Assembly: GCF_963583255.1 (NCBI RefSeq)
Contig: NW_026908888.1
Span: 113,779 to 177,778 of the forward strand
Length of the DNA: 64,000 bases
DNA from: Pyrus communis
Lineage: Eukaryota > Streptophyta > Magnoliopsida > Rosales > Rosaceae
Reading direction: 5' to 3'
A program made the translations under genes and the position numbers. Shown here piece after piece: positions 22,234-34,123 of this stretch; the stretch's first letter is position 1, and each line of letters begins with the position of its first letter. A model generated the notes under the pieces. That model made no database searches, was not told where the DNA came from, and saw only the letters and a list, made by a program, of their open reading frames with translations.

Positions 22234-22547
22234 TGTTTTCTGCCTTCCTTTTTTTTAATTTTTGTAATCAGACTTTTTTCTTTAAAGAAATAAAGTGTTT
22301 GCATTCTTGAATTTGCTCTTTATTCTTCAAAGTGTTTGTGTTTTTGTTGATGATGTGACTGCACTTGAAGTTTTGAAGTTTCAAGTTACCTACGTACCTT
22401 TGGTTGAGGAGGGATCAAGTCATGATGTAGTTCAAATGCGTAATGGTCTTTTTTTTTTTTTTTTTTATGATTTTAATTGTGATTTTGATGATGATTTTGC
22501 CATACACAGTTTATGCTCTTTCGGGCCAGGAGCAAGGTGCATTTGTT
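22234..22547. other. Spacer between PMD gene end and Tat integrase end
   Basis: Contains AATAAA (22289) and a T-run (22449-22466). No LTR or polypurine tract is visible, which argues that the PMD gene lies inside the Tat element. Confidence 0.6.
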
Positions 22548-23783
22548 TTAGGGGTAGTAGCACTTCAAAAATCTGCTGTTGATGGGGCCGATCTTCAAGC
22601 TGTCTTCTGCCATGATTAAGTAGGCGTCGTTAGTGTAGACCTCTTGCACTACGTATGGTCCATCCCACTTTGATGTGAACTTGCTTTTTGTCTTGTGAGT
22701 TGTGATGATAGGCCTACGCAATGCCAGTACGAGATCTCCGGCTTGGAGAGACCTTGGGCGGACCTTCTTGTTGAACGCCTTGGGTAGCCATGCTTGGTAA
22801 CATTCCAAGTGTTGTTGAGCTTCGAGCCTTCTTTCATCTAGCGCTTCCAACTCTTGAAGGCACAACTTTGCATTTTCTTCATCAGTCAAGCCTTCTTGTA
22901 TAGCCATCCTTAGTGAGGGGATTTGACTTTCGAGCGGTAGAACAACTTCCACGTCATATACGAGAGAATAAGGCGTAGCTTGGGTGGGAGTCCTATGTGT
23001 AGTCCTATATGCCCAAAGTGCTTCACTTATTCTTTCATGCCAGTCCCTCTTTGTTCGGCCGACTACCTTTTTCAAGAGGTTGCACATTGTCTTGTTGAAT
23101 GCTTCTGCGAGGCCGTTGGCCAGAGCATGATACATGGAAGACTTGTGCTGCTTGTACTTGTATTTGTCGCATAGCTCGTCCATGAGTTGATTGGAGAACT
23201 GCTTTCCATTGTCAGCCAACTTGAAGAAGTAATCTGTTACAGCTAGGATGTAAGCTTCTCCTGCAGATGACTTTGGTGTAATTGGTCCTACAACGTCCAA
23301 TCCCCATGCGTCGAACGACCATGAAGCAACTGTAGGGTGTAATGGTTCAGGCGGTTGATGTATGAAGTTGGCGTGGAATTAGCAAGCTTGGCACCTTTTG
23401 GCGTGTTCCAGGCAGTCCTTCACCATGCTCGGCCAGTAGTAACCCATTCTTTTGAGCTGGAAATGTAGCTTTGGTCCAAACTGATGCGCCCCACACACAC
23501 CTGAATGTGCTTCTTCCATGGCTTGATTGGCTTCTTCCTCACCTGCGCATCTCAGGAGCTCTCCTTCAAAAGAGCGTCGGTAGAGTGTTCCTTTGTGGTA
23601 AAGGAATCGGGGTGCTCGTCGATGTATTTCGGAACGGTGTCTAAGATCATCTGGAAGCTTTCCGTGCTCTAAGTAGTCAATCAGCGGCTGTCTCCACTCT
23701 TCAGTGTCGACCAGAAGTACTAAGATGACATTTGTATCATCCAGTAACATTTCAGTAACGAGCGGGATCACCGTCTTTGGCAA
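22548..23783 (-). pseudogene. Tat integrase, broken
   Basis: Inserts element cDNA into the genome in intact relatives. The N-terminal part (23379-23783) has the zinc-binding region (AHSGVCGAHQFG ... CLEHAKRCQAC). A TAG follows CQAC, and the frame resumes with LDVVGPITPKSS (first catalytic D), ADNGKQFSN (second) and GLAEAFNKT (E). Between YILAVTDYFFKL and ADNGKQ some 35 residues usual in this family are missing, so this is an internal deletion within the catalytic core. The C-terminal part (KWDGPYVVQEVY) is preserved. The stop and the deletion make it non-functional. Confidence 0.85.
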
Positions 23784-24358
23784 ACTGGCACGTCTGCAGC
23801 TTCATCTTTTCCTAGTGTCATACTCGAGGCTAGATTGGTGAGAGCGTCTGCCATTTGATTTTCCTTTCTTGGCACAAGTTCTAGTGTCATAACCTCGAAC
23901 TTTTGTAGCAGTTGAGTTGCCAGTCGGAAGTATGGGACGAGATCATCTTTCCTCACCTGATATTCAGTTAAGAGTTGATTGATTATGAGCTTGGAGTCGC
24001 CATATACCTCAAGAGCTGTGATTTCCATGTTGATCGCCATTTAGAGCCCGATGATCAATGCTTGGTACTCAGCAACATTGTTGGAGCATAGCTTACTCAG
24101 TTAGAAGGAGTAAGGTAGTATTTGCCTTTGTAGCGACATGAATACTACTCATGCCCCCGCTCCGTCTGCTCGTGCGGATCCGTCGAAGAACATTGCCCAT
24201 GTCGAAAAGATATCGATGTAGAACACCTCATCGTCAGGCAAGTCGTCTGAGATTTTCCAATCAACCGGGATTGGCTGATTAGCAAGGAAGTTTGCTAGCG
24301 CTTGTCCCTTGACGACTTTAGCTGGAAAGTAGATGATCTCATATTGATTCAGAAGCAA
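23768..24358 (-). pseudogene. Tat second RNase H (archaeal-like), broken
   Basis: WAMFFDGSARADGAGA (about 24149-24200) followed by AINMEITALEVYGDSKLIIN and VPRKENQMADALTNLAS are the motifs of the additional RNase H typical of the Tat/Ogre lineage. Stops and a frame change separate the two halves (around 24040-24149). It follows the RT-RNase H and precedes integrase as expected. Confidence 0.8.
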
Positions 24359-24373
24359 AGCCCATTTAGCGAG

Positions 24374-25745
24374 TCACCCTATCAAGACTGGCTTGGACAT
24401 GACGTATTTGACAGGGTCATCTTTAGCAACCAGGTGGATAGTGTAAGCATGCATGTAATGTTTGAGCTTCTGAATGGCAAACACCAAAGCGAGGCACATC
24501 TTTTCTATTGGGGAATAGTTCAACTGAGCGCCGGTGAGAGTTCGACTGAGGTAGTAAAGTGCCCCTTCTTTCTGGGATTCATTCTCTTGTGCCAAGAGTG
24601 CTCTGATTGAACTTTCCTGCGCAGCAATATATAATATGAGAGGTTTCCCTGGCACAGGTGCCCCCAGGACAGGTGGACTTGACAAATATTTCTTTATGCT
24701 TTCAAAAGCATTATGGCATGCTTCGTCCCACACGAATGGAACATCTTTCTTCATAAGGCGACTAAACAGTTGACAACGCCCTGCGAGGTTGGAGATGAAG
24801 CGTCTAATGAAGGCTAGCCATCCTTGTAGACTTTTCAGCTTCTGCAAGTTTCTTGGCTCGGGCATGCTTTGAATGGCCTTGATCTTTAATTGGTCCACTT
24901 CAATACCACGATGCTTGACGATGAAGCCGAGGAACCTTCCAGAGGTGACGCCAAATGCACACTTTAATGAGTTCATCTTGAGGTTGTATTTTTGCAGCCT
25001 TTCAAACACTATTCGTAGATCCTTCAAGTGGTCTGATCTTTTCTTTGTCTTGACCACCACATCATCTACGTAACATTCTACGTTTTTGTGTAGCATGTCA
25101 TTGAAGATTTTCTGCATTGCACGATGATACGTAGCTCCAGCGTTCTTCAGACCAAAGGGCATCACCTTGTAGCAGTAGATACCTTTTGGAGTGCGAAAGG
25201 CTATTAGTTCCTCTTCTTTGAGGGCCATGCCAATTTGATTGTACCCAGAAGAGCTATCCATGAATGATAATGCCTAATGGCTAGTGGTTGCATCCACCAT
25301 GATTTCAATGATTGGCAAGGGGAAGTCGTCATTTGGGTAACCATCGTTGAAGTCCCGGAAATCTACGTAAACACGTATTTATCCTGATTTCTTTAAGGAC
25401 AATGACGATGTTGGAGATCCACTTGGGGTATTACACTTCTCGAATAAAGCCTGCTTTGATTAGCTTGTCGATCTTGACCTCGATTTGTGGGATAAGCTCG
25501 GATCGATAGCATCTTTGAGTTTGCTTTATCGGTCGCGTTCCAGGCTTGACTGCAAGATGATGAACAACGATGATAGGGTCCAGGCCGAGCATTTCTTTGT
25601 AGGTCCAAGCAAAGACGTCTTTGTACTCTAATAACAGCTGATAATACTCCTTTATCTCATTCGTACTTAATAATGCACTTACGAAGATAGTCTTTGGTTC
25701 CTCGCTTGTGCCTAAGTTGAGTTCCTTGAGATCATCAACCGTGGC
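24374..25745 (-). pseudogene. Tat reverse transcriptase and first RNase H, broken
   Basis: The N-terminal RT part (about 25745-25262) has several stops and a frame disruption, but NLGTSEEPK, DVFAWTYKEMLGLDP and DFRDFNDGYPNDDFPLP are recognisable. The main open part (24374-25261) contains SSGYNQIGM, MPFGLKNAGATYHRAM and the active-site YVDDVVVK, then RNase H sequence (LYYLSRTLTGAQLNYSPIEK). These match the Tat lineage and differ clearly from the Athila RT (FMDD) elsewhere in the window. Confidence 0.9.
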
Positions 25746-27136
25746 TTACCCCCTATTTTCGAGCCGTGGTGGTGCAGCAGTGACATCTTCCTCGGGGATT
25801 TCGTCTTCTTTGCCTTCTTGAATCGTGATGTGGAAGACATCTTGGACCTCCTCTTTAGTGCTGTCTTCTCGAGCTTGTTGGCATGAGGATTGTCCGGTGT
25901 GGATGATAGTACGCCTTCTTACTTTCAATGGTCCATTTGTGTCAACCTCTAAGATTGCTTAGCGCTTCATCCTTGAAGGAATCAAGCTTCGAACGTCGCC
26001 TTTTTCTGCTAACCCGTCGAGCTTTTCTTCCTTTGGTGTTGTCTTCCTCTTTCTAGAAGGCTTCTCATTATCTTCAAATCTTTCCGAAGCTGACCGTCGC
26101 GGAGGAAAGTTAACTGTCTTGCTTGTTTCTTAGGTTTTGACAACCTTCCGAAAACAGAGCTTTGGGATGTTGACACATTAAGCCTCTTGAAGACGGAAGT
26201 TCGATCTTGATCGCCAATGTGATTAAGCACTGAAATTCTGGGTCTTGAACGGCTCATCCTATCAAAGACTGACGTCAGAGGGGTGGGTTTGGGCTCTTCT
26301 TGGTCTTGTTCAATGCTCACACTGACATATTGAGCGCTAGTGTTTTTCACTTTGTTTGAAATCATCACGGGTGCATTTGGTGTAAAGCCAAGTCTAGCTT
26401 TGTTGTTGTCAACCCCGTAACCATGCTCCTTCAACTTCCTTTGAGTCTTGGTGAGGTTACCTTCTTTGTCGCTGACGGTGTTTGAAACCTTCTTTCCATG
26501 ATTAGAAGAGGAAACGAAGTCATACCCAGCCTTCGACATGAGTTTGTACGCGTTTGGATCAAAACCTTCCTCGGTCCTCTTGGTTGGAAGAAAGCTTAAC
26601 TCCACCCCTTTTGGTAAAGCTTTTATGAAGCCTTGTGGTAGTCTTGTAACCTTAGCACCACCTAGCTATGTCAGAGGCAAAACTGCATTCGTTTTGAGCA
26701 ACTTCACATTATCCTTGTGCCACTGTGTATCGGTTTTTCTTACTCCAGTTTCGAATGGAGATTGACCATTCTTTCTTCTTGACATCGGGATGTACCAGAA
26801 TATGGGTGTGTTCGGTCCTTTTGAAGGCATCCTACTCCCTTTGGTTGTTGCATGTTTAGCAAGCTCGTCATCGTCTTTGCTTGAAGATGGCACGGCTTGC
26901 TCTTTTTGCTTTTTAGGTATACCTTGCCACTCCTGCTTTTTAGGTGCTACTTTGCTCGTGGATCTGATCTCTTCTGGGGGCACCATGTCTTCTTCCATGT
27001 AGAACTTGGCGTCTGCAAAGTGTGATTCGGCTTCGGTGAATGGCTTAGTGTCGCCTTGGATCACCTTCACTCCTTCTGGTAAAATTTTAAGCATTGGTGA
27101 AGGGTGGATGGTACTACCCCATTTGCGTGGATCCAA
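25746..27136 (-). pseudogene. Tat protease-RT linker region, broken
   Basis: Frames at 26666-27136, 26009-26605 and 25746-25928 encode a poorly conserved linker. The repeated motifs SVFDRM, SVFKRL and SVFGRL are like those in this region of Ogre-type elements. Interrupted by stops around 26660, 26008 and 25945. Confidence 0.7.
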
Positions 27137-27373
27137 GGTCTTCCTAAGAGCAAGCTGTAGGAAGTTCTTGCATCAATCACGTGGAATATCGTGCTTGATT
27201 TGAGCTCACCAATGGTCATCTCCACTCGGATCATGCCCATCGCCCTTTGTCCTCCCTGGTTAAAACCCTGGATCAGCAGACGGCTTAGGGATAATTCATC
27301 TACCATGATGCCGATTGTGGTCATTGTTGATTTTGGCATGATGTTTATGACCGACCCACCATCTACAAGCATG
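27067..27373 (-). pseudogene. Tat aspartic protease, cut off by a solo LTR
   Basis: MLVDGGSVINIMPKSTM contains the active site in the DGGS form seen in Tat elements, and LLLGRPWIH is the C-terminal protease motif. The solo LTR (27374-29451) is inserted immediately upstream of the active site; the preceding residues continue beyond 29452. Confidence 0.85.
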
Positions 27374-29451
27374 TGATAGGAGCATATTCATGCGACTTAA
27401 TTAGCTTATTCTCGTGATTTATGTTGTGTTTCCTTATTTATTTTAGTGTTTAAAGTCACTTTTGTGTATTTTCAGATTATAAGGCCAAAGTGTGCAAGAA
27501 GATGCAAATTGGAGTCTTTTGGAGCAAAAGAGGAATGAATGAGTTGAAGACTTGAAGAAACGATGAATTCCTACTCCAACGAGGATTCCTACTCCAACAA
27601 GGATTCCTACTTGAAGTAGGAAAGTTAACCCTAGGTTTCCCGTTTTGGTAACCTTTCCTAATCTTAAACGTCCGTATTTTCTAGCCACTTTGAAGGCCTT
27701 GTAGGCACTTTAGGACACAAAACAAAGGCCCTAGCCCCTTAAACGCCTTTTGTCGTGGCCTTTTCCCTTCTCCCCTTCCCTTGCCGTGCAAGGGGGGCAA
27801 TTTGGTCCTAGGTTATGCACTTAAAACACATGCTCTTGCCTAAACTAAACCCTAGCCGCACCTTGCAGCCATTTCCCTTTTAATTTCTGATTTAATTTCC
27901 TAATTCTAGAAGCCTTTGATTTAATTTTAATTAACCAAAATAAGCTAGGGTTTTGTTTTCTGAAACCATATATATTTTAAACCCTAGCCGCACCCTAGAC
28001 ACTCACTTTTCATTCATTCTATTCATCATTCAGCCACAAAACAACTCAGCCGCACCCTTTGGACACCTTAGGGCATTCTTCATTCATTCATTCTTCATCC
28101 TCCTTGTCAGCCGCAGCCACTACCAACCCTAAAACCTTTTCAGCCGCAACTTCCATCCATTGCAGCCACCTCCCATCTCTGCCGCAACCATCTCCACCCT
28201 TCCAGCCACCATTCCCACCTCCTTGCCGCACCACCATATCCCCATAAATCCATTCCCAACCCAGAAAATCATCCAAACTCACCCTAAAACCCTCTCTGCC
28301 ACAGCAAGAAGAAGAAGAAAGAGGAGCTTGAAACGCGCAGAAATTCAAAGTGGATTCGTTAGGCGTTCTAGGTGTAATCAATCTTTTGTTCTTTATGTTT
28401 AATTTCAATTTTGTTTCTCTTTCTGTGAACATGAGAGGCTAAATCCCTAGTTAGCTAGGGGGTGATTCAAAACCATGTTTATGCTTGCAATATAAATTGA
28501 TTACCTTTGGTTGGAATTTCATGAGTTGTGGATTCAATTTGATTAACTGCTTGATTGATAACTTATTTGTGTATGTTTATTGAGAGTGCACGCTTAGTTT
28601 TCATGCATGAATATGATGCTAGAATATAAGTGAGTTTCACCTAATAGTTACAAACTTATATTCACAAGTAGTGGAGGTCACTTATAAACAATCACGTTAA
28701 ATGAATTCTTGGCACTAGTTTCATGCTCATCATAGTAACGAATGCCTCGTCAACACTTATAGTTTTCATGTTGCTTAATGATCTTTGATTGTATCTTTAT
28801 TGTGCTTTTCACGTAAAGGACTTTTGGAGAATGTTTTGAATTGTGTATGCGCTGTCCCATCCAATTCATTAACTTAAGGAGAACTTGAAGGTTAATTTAA
28901 GCGAACCTAATTAACCCGGGGTGTTGAGTTTCATGATTCATCGAAAGACCAACTGAAAATCATCTTGTATGCAAGTGTGACATGTGTGGAGAAGAACCTT
29001 CTAGCTAGCATTCCATCCATATTTTCATCAAATTCATATTTACATTCTGTCTTTATTACAATCTGTGCATTTTGTTTAATTTTGTCAAAAACTAAATCCC
29101 CCTTCACTTTAGTGTTCAATTTAGTTAGAAAGTGTCTTAGTTTGTGTTTCTAAGTGTTTTGATTCAATTTATCACCCAAATTCATCCAAATTAGTGTAAG
29201 TGCTCAAAACTGCCCAGATTGTGTTTTTAAAGCAGTTTTGAGTCTTTTGGTTTGTTTTAGTGTTTTAAGTGTTTAGTTTTGCATCCTTTGAGTCTAGTTT
29301 AGTGTTTTAAACTTTGTTTTACGTTTTTGAGTCAGTTTTCAAGTGATTTAGCAATCCCTCCTAATCCCCGGTTAAGAACGATCCCTACTTATACATATAC
29401 TACAATTGTCAAAAGAGGGTTTTAATTTGTGTGCTTATATATTTCGCATCA
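27374..29451 (+). mobile_element. Athila-like solo LTR, 2078 bp, duplication GCATG
   Basis: Begins TGATAGGAGCATATTCATGC and ends CGCATCA like the Athila-type LTRs in this window; GCATG flanks it (27369-27373, 29452-29456). The interior is diverged, especially 27480-28400, so it is a separate, older subfamily. Frames inside are fortuitous. No internal element sequence remains. A TATA-like stretch lies at 27967-27977. Confidence 0.9.
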
Positions 29452-30827
29452 GCATGCGGTGGACTTTGTGTTCCCTTACGTACCCTGAGATGAAGAAAGG
29501 ACAGTTGTAAGGCTTTGATCCCAGCAGTAAGTCTTCATCAGTGAAGTTAATTGCATCATGGGCGGCACAACATGCGGCTAAGGCTTCAAGTCTTCGTCGT
29601 TGCCTTCTTGCACTTCGTGGTCGCCCGGACTTGCCAAGACTGTTGCTAGTGCTCTTCGCATCTTTTTTGGCAATTGTAGCGCTTCCTCGATGCCAAAGTG
29701 TGTTGGCAGACCTTCTTCAGGTGTGAGGGTCTTTTCTACCTCAGTGGCGATAGCTTTGCCTTTTGAGGGCTTTTCTATTTTTACTTTAACCATGTGACAG
29801 GCGACGGTAGTGCACTGTTGGAAAAAGTCCTTCGGGAAATACTCATGCAAGGAAACAGGAATGCGTGGCTCCTGCTCCATAGGTTCCCCAACATATGTTG
29901 TCTTATCAACTTTTTTGTTTCTTTTAGACTTCCCATTGTTATGGCGATGGTGATTTCCTCTTTGTTCCGTCTTTGGTTGTATGACTCGTGGTTTTGGCTT
30001 CCTTGTCTTTTTGTAGTTACCAATGTCCATCCTTCTTCATCATCAATATGTGCATCTTGGTCACTCCCTCCCGATGATGGTTGTGCAGGAGGTGCCGTGC
30101 AGCTTGAGCGTTCACGGGAATGGTCAGGTGTCGCTTGGAAAGACATGGGATCAAACGATCCAAACGCAATTGTAGTGGTATGCGTTGCGGCTATGTCTTC
30201 AAGGCCGAGCTCAATTTGCCTTTGTTGTGCTAGCTTCATGATGAGTTCTTTAAGAATGAAGCACTTGCCAACAGGATGGCTGACAATACGATGGTATTTG
30301 CAGTACCTAGGATCATTTATGCGATTCATCTCTTTAGGACGCTTGCATTCGGGTAGCTCAATCACCTTTTTTTCCAACAAGTCGTCTAACATTGCAGCCA
30401 TGTCAGAGTCAGGAAAAGGGTACGTTTTCTGTTCCAACTCTCTCAAGGTGCTCTTGTATCTGTCTTGGGTGCGAGAAGGCTTACCTTTCTTTATCTCCTT
30501 CGCTTTCTTCTTAGAGGAGATCTTGATGGGTGCTAAGGAGGTCTTGATGGGGGTAGCGTTGACGGTGAAAGCTTCCTTAGCGGGCTTCTTCCCAGTCTTG
30601 TCTACATTTGGGGTGAATACTTTATCCTTCTTGAAGTTAGTAATCGGCTCCTTCTTCCCGTGATTAGCGATACTCAACTCCATGTCGTGGGAACGAGTTG
30701 CCAGCTCTTCAAATGTTCTTGGTTTTATGCCTTGGAGGATGTAATGTAACCCCCAGTGCATGCCTTGAACGCACATCTCAATGGCAGAGGTTTCAGAAAG
30801 CCAATCTTTGCAATCCAGACTTAAGGA
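29452..30827 (-). pseudogene. Tat gag C-terminal half, frameshifted
   Basis: From 30827 the frame reads [19 protein letters not shown], then [20 protein letters not shown] and the zinc-like [15 protein letters not shown], typical of Ogre-type gag. Near 30015 the reading switches to another frame (29578-30030) that continues [14 protein letters not shown] and EEALQLPKKMRRALA towards the protease. A further stop lies near 29577. The remainder leads to KVHRM, directly joined to the protease once the solo LTR is removed. Confidence 0.8.
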
Positions 30828-31535
30828 GCGTCATCTATTGATGTAGTCGACGACAGGTTCATCCTTCCACTGTTTCGTATTGGTCAGCTCTAGCATGCTT
30901 ACAGTGCGGCAAGTGCTGTAGAAGCGGTTGAGGAATTCCCTTTCTAGCTGATCCCAACTGTTGATAGACTCGGGTTCAAAGTCGGTGTACCAGTCAAAAG
31001 TGTTACTTTTCAGCGAACGCACGAACTGTTTGATGAGGTAGTCTCCCTCTATCCCGGCATTGTTGCAAGTTTCAATGCAATGGGCGGCATGTTGCTTTGG
31101 GTTGCCTTTTCCATCGAACTGCATAAATTTTGGGGGCTGATAACCCCTTGGCATCTTCAAAGCATCAATCTTTTTGGAGTAAGGCTTTGAGTACAGTACG
31201 GAGTCATGTGAGCTTCCTTCGTATTGTGTCTTGATGGTGCTTGAGATCATCTCCTGTAGCTGCTGGATAGAGAGAGATCCCATGAATGTCGTTGCTTAGT
31301 CTAACTTCAGCTTCTCTTCGACTTTCACCGCTGGAGGCTCCCCTTCTTCATCGACTTCTTTCTTTAATAGACCAATATTTGGGTCGACTTTCACGTCGGG
31401 CCGCGCATCTAGTTGGTTGACGAGTGCGGCGATCTGCAAGTCCTTCTCTTCCACAGTCCGTGTGAGCTTTGCGATCACTTCATTCATTTGAGCTAGCTGC
31501 TCCTCGATTGAAGTTGTTCCAGTGGTCATGACTGG
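30828..31535 (-). pseudogene. Tat gag core, interrupted by two stops
   Basis: RGYQPPKFMQFDGKGNPKQH, FVRSLKSNTFDWYTDF and EFLNRFYSTCRTVSM are capsid-type motifs of this lineage. TGA near 30829 probably replaces a Trp codon (YINR then stop then RSLSLD), and TAA at about 31293-31298 separates the upstream EEQLAQMNEVIAKLTRTVEE coiled-coil stretch. The second Athila-type element enters at 31536; the same frame continues at 44659. Confidence 0.85.
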
Positions 31536-34100
31536 TGATAGGAGCATATTCATGCGACTTAAATGGCTTGTTCTCGTGCATTTACGTTATGTTTCTCTAG
31601 TTATTTTAGTCCTTTATGCTTCTTTTGTGTGTTTTCAGGTTCTAAGGGCAAGGTATGCAAAATGATGCCTTTTGGAGCCTTTTGGAGAAAATTAGAGATT
31701 GGAATGGATATCATATGCTTGGAGCCAAGAGGATGGACGAAATTAAAGACTTGAAGTAGGAAAGTTAAATCCTAAAAGACCTCATGTTTAAGCATCATTG
31801 AAGACTCCTACGCATTTTAGAACACAAAAACAACATTCCTTGCAACCTTAGGACATTGTCGTGTGTTTCCTTGTGTCTCCCTTCCTTGCCATGCAAGGAA
31901 GGGCTTTGTTCCCTATTTTAAACACTTAAAGCATTCATTTATCATATCATTCATTTATCATATCATTCACTTATCAAACCATTCACTTATCACTTCCATT
32001 CACTTATCACTCACCACATATCATTCATTTATCACTTAACAAATCATTCACTTATCACTTATCATAATCATTCACTTATTCTTTCATCATTCAACCACCA
32101 ATTCAACACATGCATCTTCAAACATATCAACCCTACAAGCACATGCTCCCCCTAATCCATTGCCGTGAGTTCCCTACCTCTTCAACATTCCAACATTTCC
32201 ACATGCATTCCCCTATATCATTTCAGCCACATTTCCTAACCCTACATGCATTATTTATTGCATCTTCACATTCAAACACTAGCAAAACCGTGAGCTCCCA
32301 TTCCTTTATGCCATTTTCAGATTTCCACCCACTAACCTAGTCATCAACACATGCACTTCCACCTTTCATCCACAATGATTCATGATTCATTCACTTTGCA
32401 TCCTTTAATTCAATCACATACTTTCCCATTGTATAATACATCCACATGCATCTTTAACCAACAAACATTACAACCACATGCACCCTTTTCTCCACATTCC
32501 AAACATTGCCGTGTATCCCCTTCATCAATTCCAGCATCTTCACATGCCTTCTAGCTTTCCCTTTCATTTCCACCACTCATTCTTCATCATTTCAGCCACC
32601 TACATGCATTAATTATTAAACTCTTCATCATTGCATTCAGAAAATGAGCAAGAAAGCTTCTCAATGCCGTGTATCCCCTTCACCATTTCAGCACATTCCA
32701 ACACCTTCACATGCAATTCCAGTTTTCACATGTTTTCCTAACTGATTTTCCATCATTAATTAGCCACTTGCATCTTAAACAAACAGCCATATATTCCCTC
32801 CACTACTCCTATAAATACCCTTGCATTCTTTCATTCAAGATCATCTCATTTTCATACACAACACACCACAAACACTTCCATCTTCTCCCTAGCCATGAGT
32901 CTCTCCATTTTCTGCACCATTCCCTTCCCTTTCTCCTCCATTTCTTCCATTTCCATAATCCCCCAATCCATTCAACACACCAACAACATCCCTTAGTCCT
33001 TGTGCTACAACGAAGACGAAGAGAAGAGGGCCTAAACGTTCATACAATTCACGTTTGAGTTGTTGGAATGTTTACGCGTTTCTTTGATTTTAATGTTTAA
33101 ATTCAATTCTCTTTGTTTTGTAATATGAGGAATGGAAGAGAAGAGTGCCTAAACGTTCATACAATTCAAGTTTGAGTTGTTGGAATGTTTAGGTGTTTCT
33201 TTGATTTCAAAGTTATGAGGAACTAAACCCTTTTTGGCTAGGGGTGATTTCAATACCATGTTTATTTATGTGATATGAATTGATGAATTCCGGTTATGAA
33301 CTCTTGATTCGTGAATGCAATTGGCTTAACTATTTGATGATTAACTTATTTGTGTTTGTTGATTGAGGGTCGACACTTAATTAGCATGCATGAATATGTG
33401 GCTAAAGTTTAAGAAGGTTTCACATAATCGTTACTAACTTATACTTGAAAGTAGTGAAGGTCGCTTGTCACGATCGCGTTAAGTTTAATTCTTAGCATGA
33501 GTAACATGATGTCATAGTTACAAATGCTTTGTCAATGCTTATGGTTTTCATTATTCTTAATGATCTTCGATTGTATCTCTATTATGATGACATGTAGGGA
33601 ACTTTTGAGAATGTTTTGGGTTGTCGAATGATGCCATCCAATCCAATAATATAAGGAAAATCTGAGGGTTAACTAGTGATGTCACGGTTAATTTGGGGCA
33701 TTTTCGTTCATAATTCAATGAAGGAATAACTGGAAATTGATTCATATGCATAAATATCATGTGTAGAGAAAGAACCCTTAGCTAGCTTCCCATCCATTCA
33801 TTTCCGTCAAATCCATATTTACAATTTGTTTTGTTTCCAAGTATTCATTTTAGTTTAAATTCGTCCAAATCCAATTCCCCCCTATTTCGTTGAAGTCTTA
33901 GTCTTAATCTTTCTTATTTTTAGTTTTTCTTTCTTCGAGCATTAAATAGTGTTTTATATTGTGTTTTTATGTTTTTAAGTCAATTTAGAAGGTTTTAGCA
34001 AGCCCTCCTAATCCCCGGTCTAGAACGATCCCTCACTTATCCATTCTACTACAATTGTCAAACGAGGGTTTAATTTGAGTGTCAAGTAAATCTCGCATCA
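31536..34100 (+). repeat. 5' LTR of the gag-less element (2565 bp)
   Basis: TG...CA. Contains a cluster of short repeats (variants of ATTCACTTATCA, about 31935-32095), a TATA-like box, and two tandem CCTAAACGTTCATACAATTC blocks (about 33030 and 33150). Confidence 0.95.
32809..32819 (+). promoter_or_regulatory. TATA-like box in the 5' LTR
   Basis: CTATAAATACC; repeated in the 3' LTR near 43363-43373. Confidence 0.6.
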
Positions 34101-34105
34101 AATTT

Positions 34106-34123
34106 TGGCGCCGTTGCCGGGGA
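34106..34123 (+). other. Primer binding site, tRNA-Asp type
   Basis: TGGCGCCGTTGCCGGGGA starting five bases after the LTR, identical to the complete element's site. Confidence 0.85.

Noticed and set aside
27374..29451. Solo LTR as the 3' LTR of a longer element
   Set aside because: Perfect GCATG duplications lie directly at both ends and the same protease frame continues on each side.
31935..32095. Regular short repeats as a CRISPR-like array
   Set aside because: Units are short and degenerate, without spacers, in plant LTR DNA.
32110..33058. Phe/His/Ser-rich frames of 67-129 codons in LTRs, some kept in both copies
   Set aside because: They lie within the LTR leader and promoter region, are identical only because the LTRs are copies, and have no domain.
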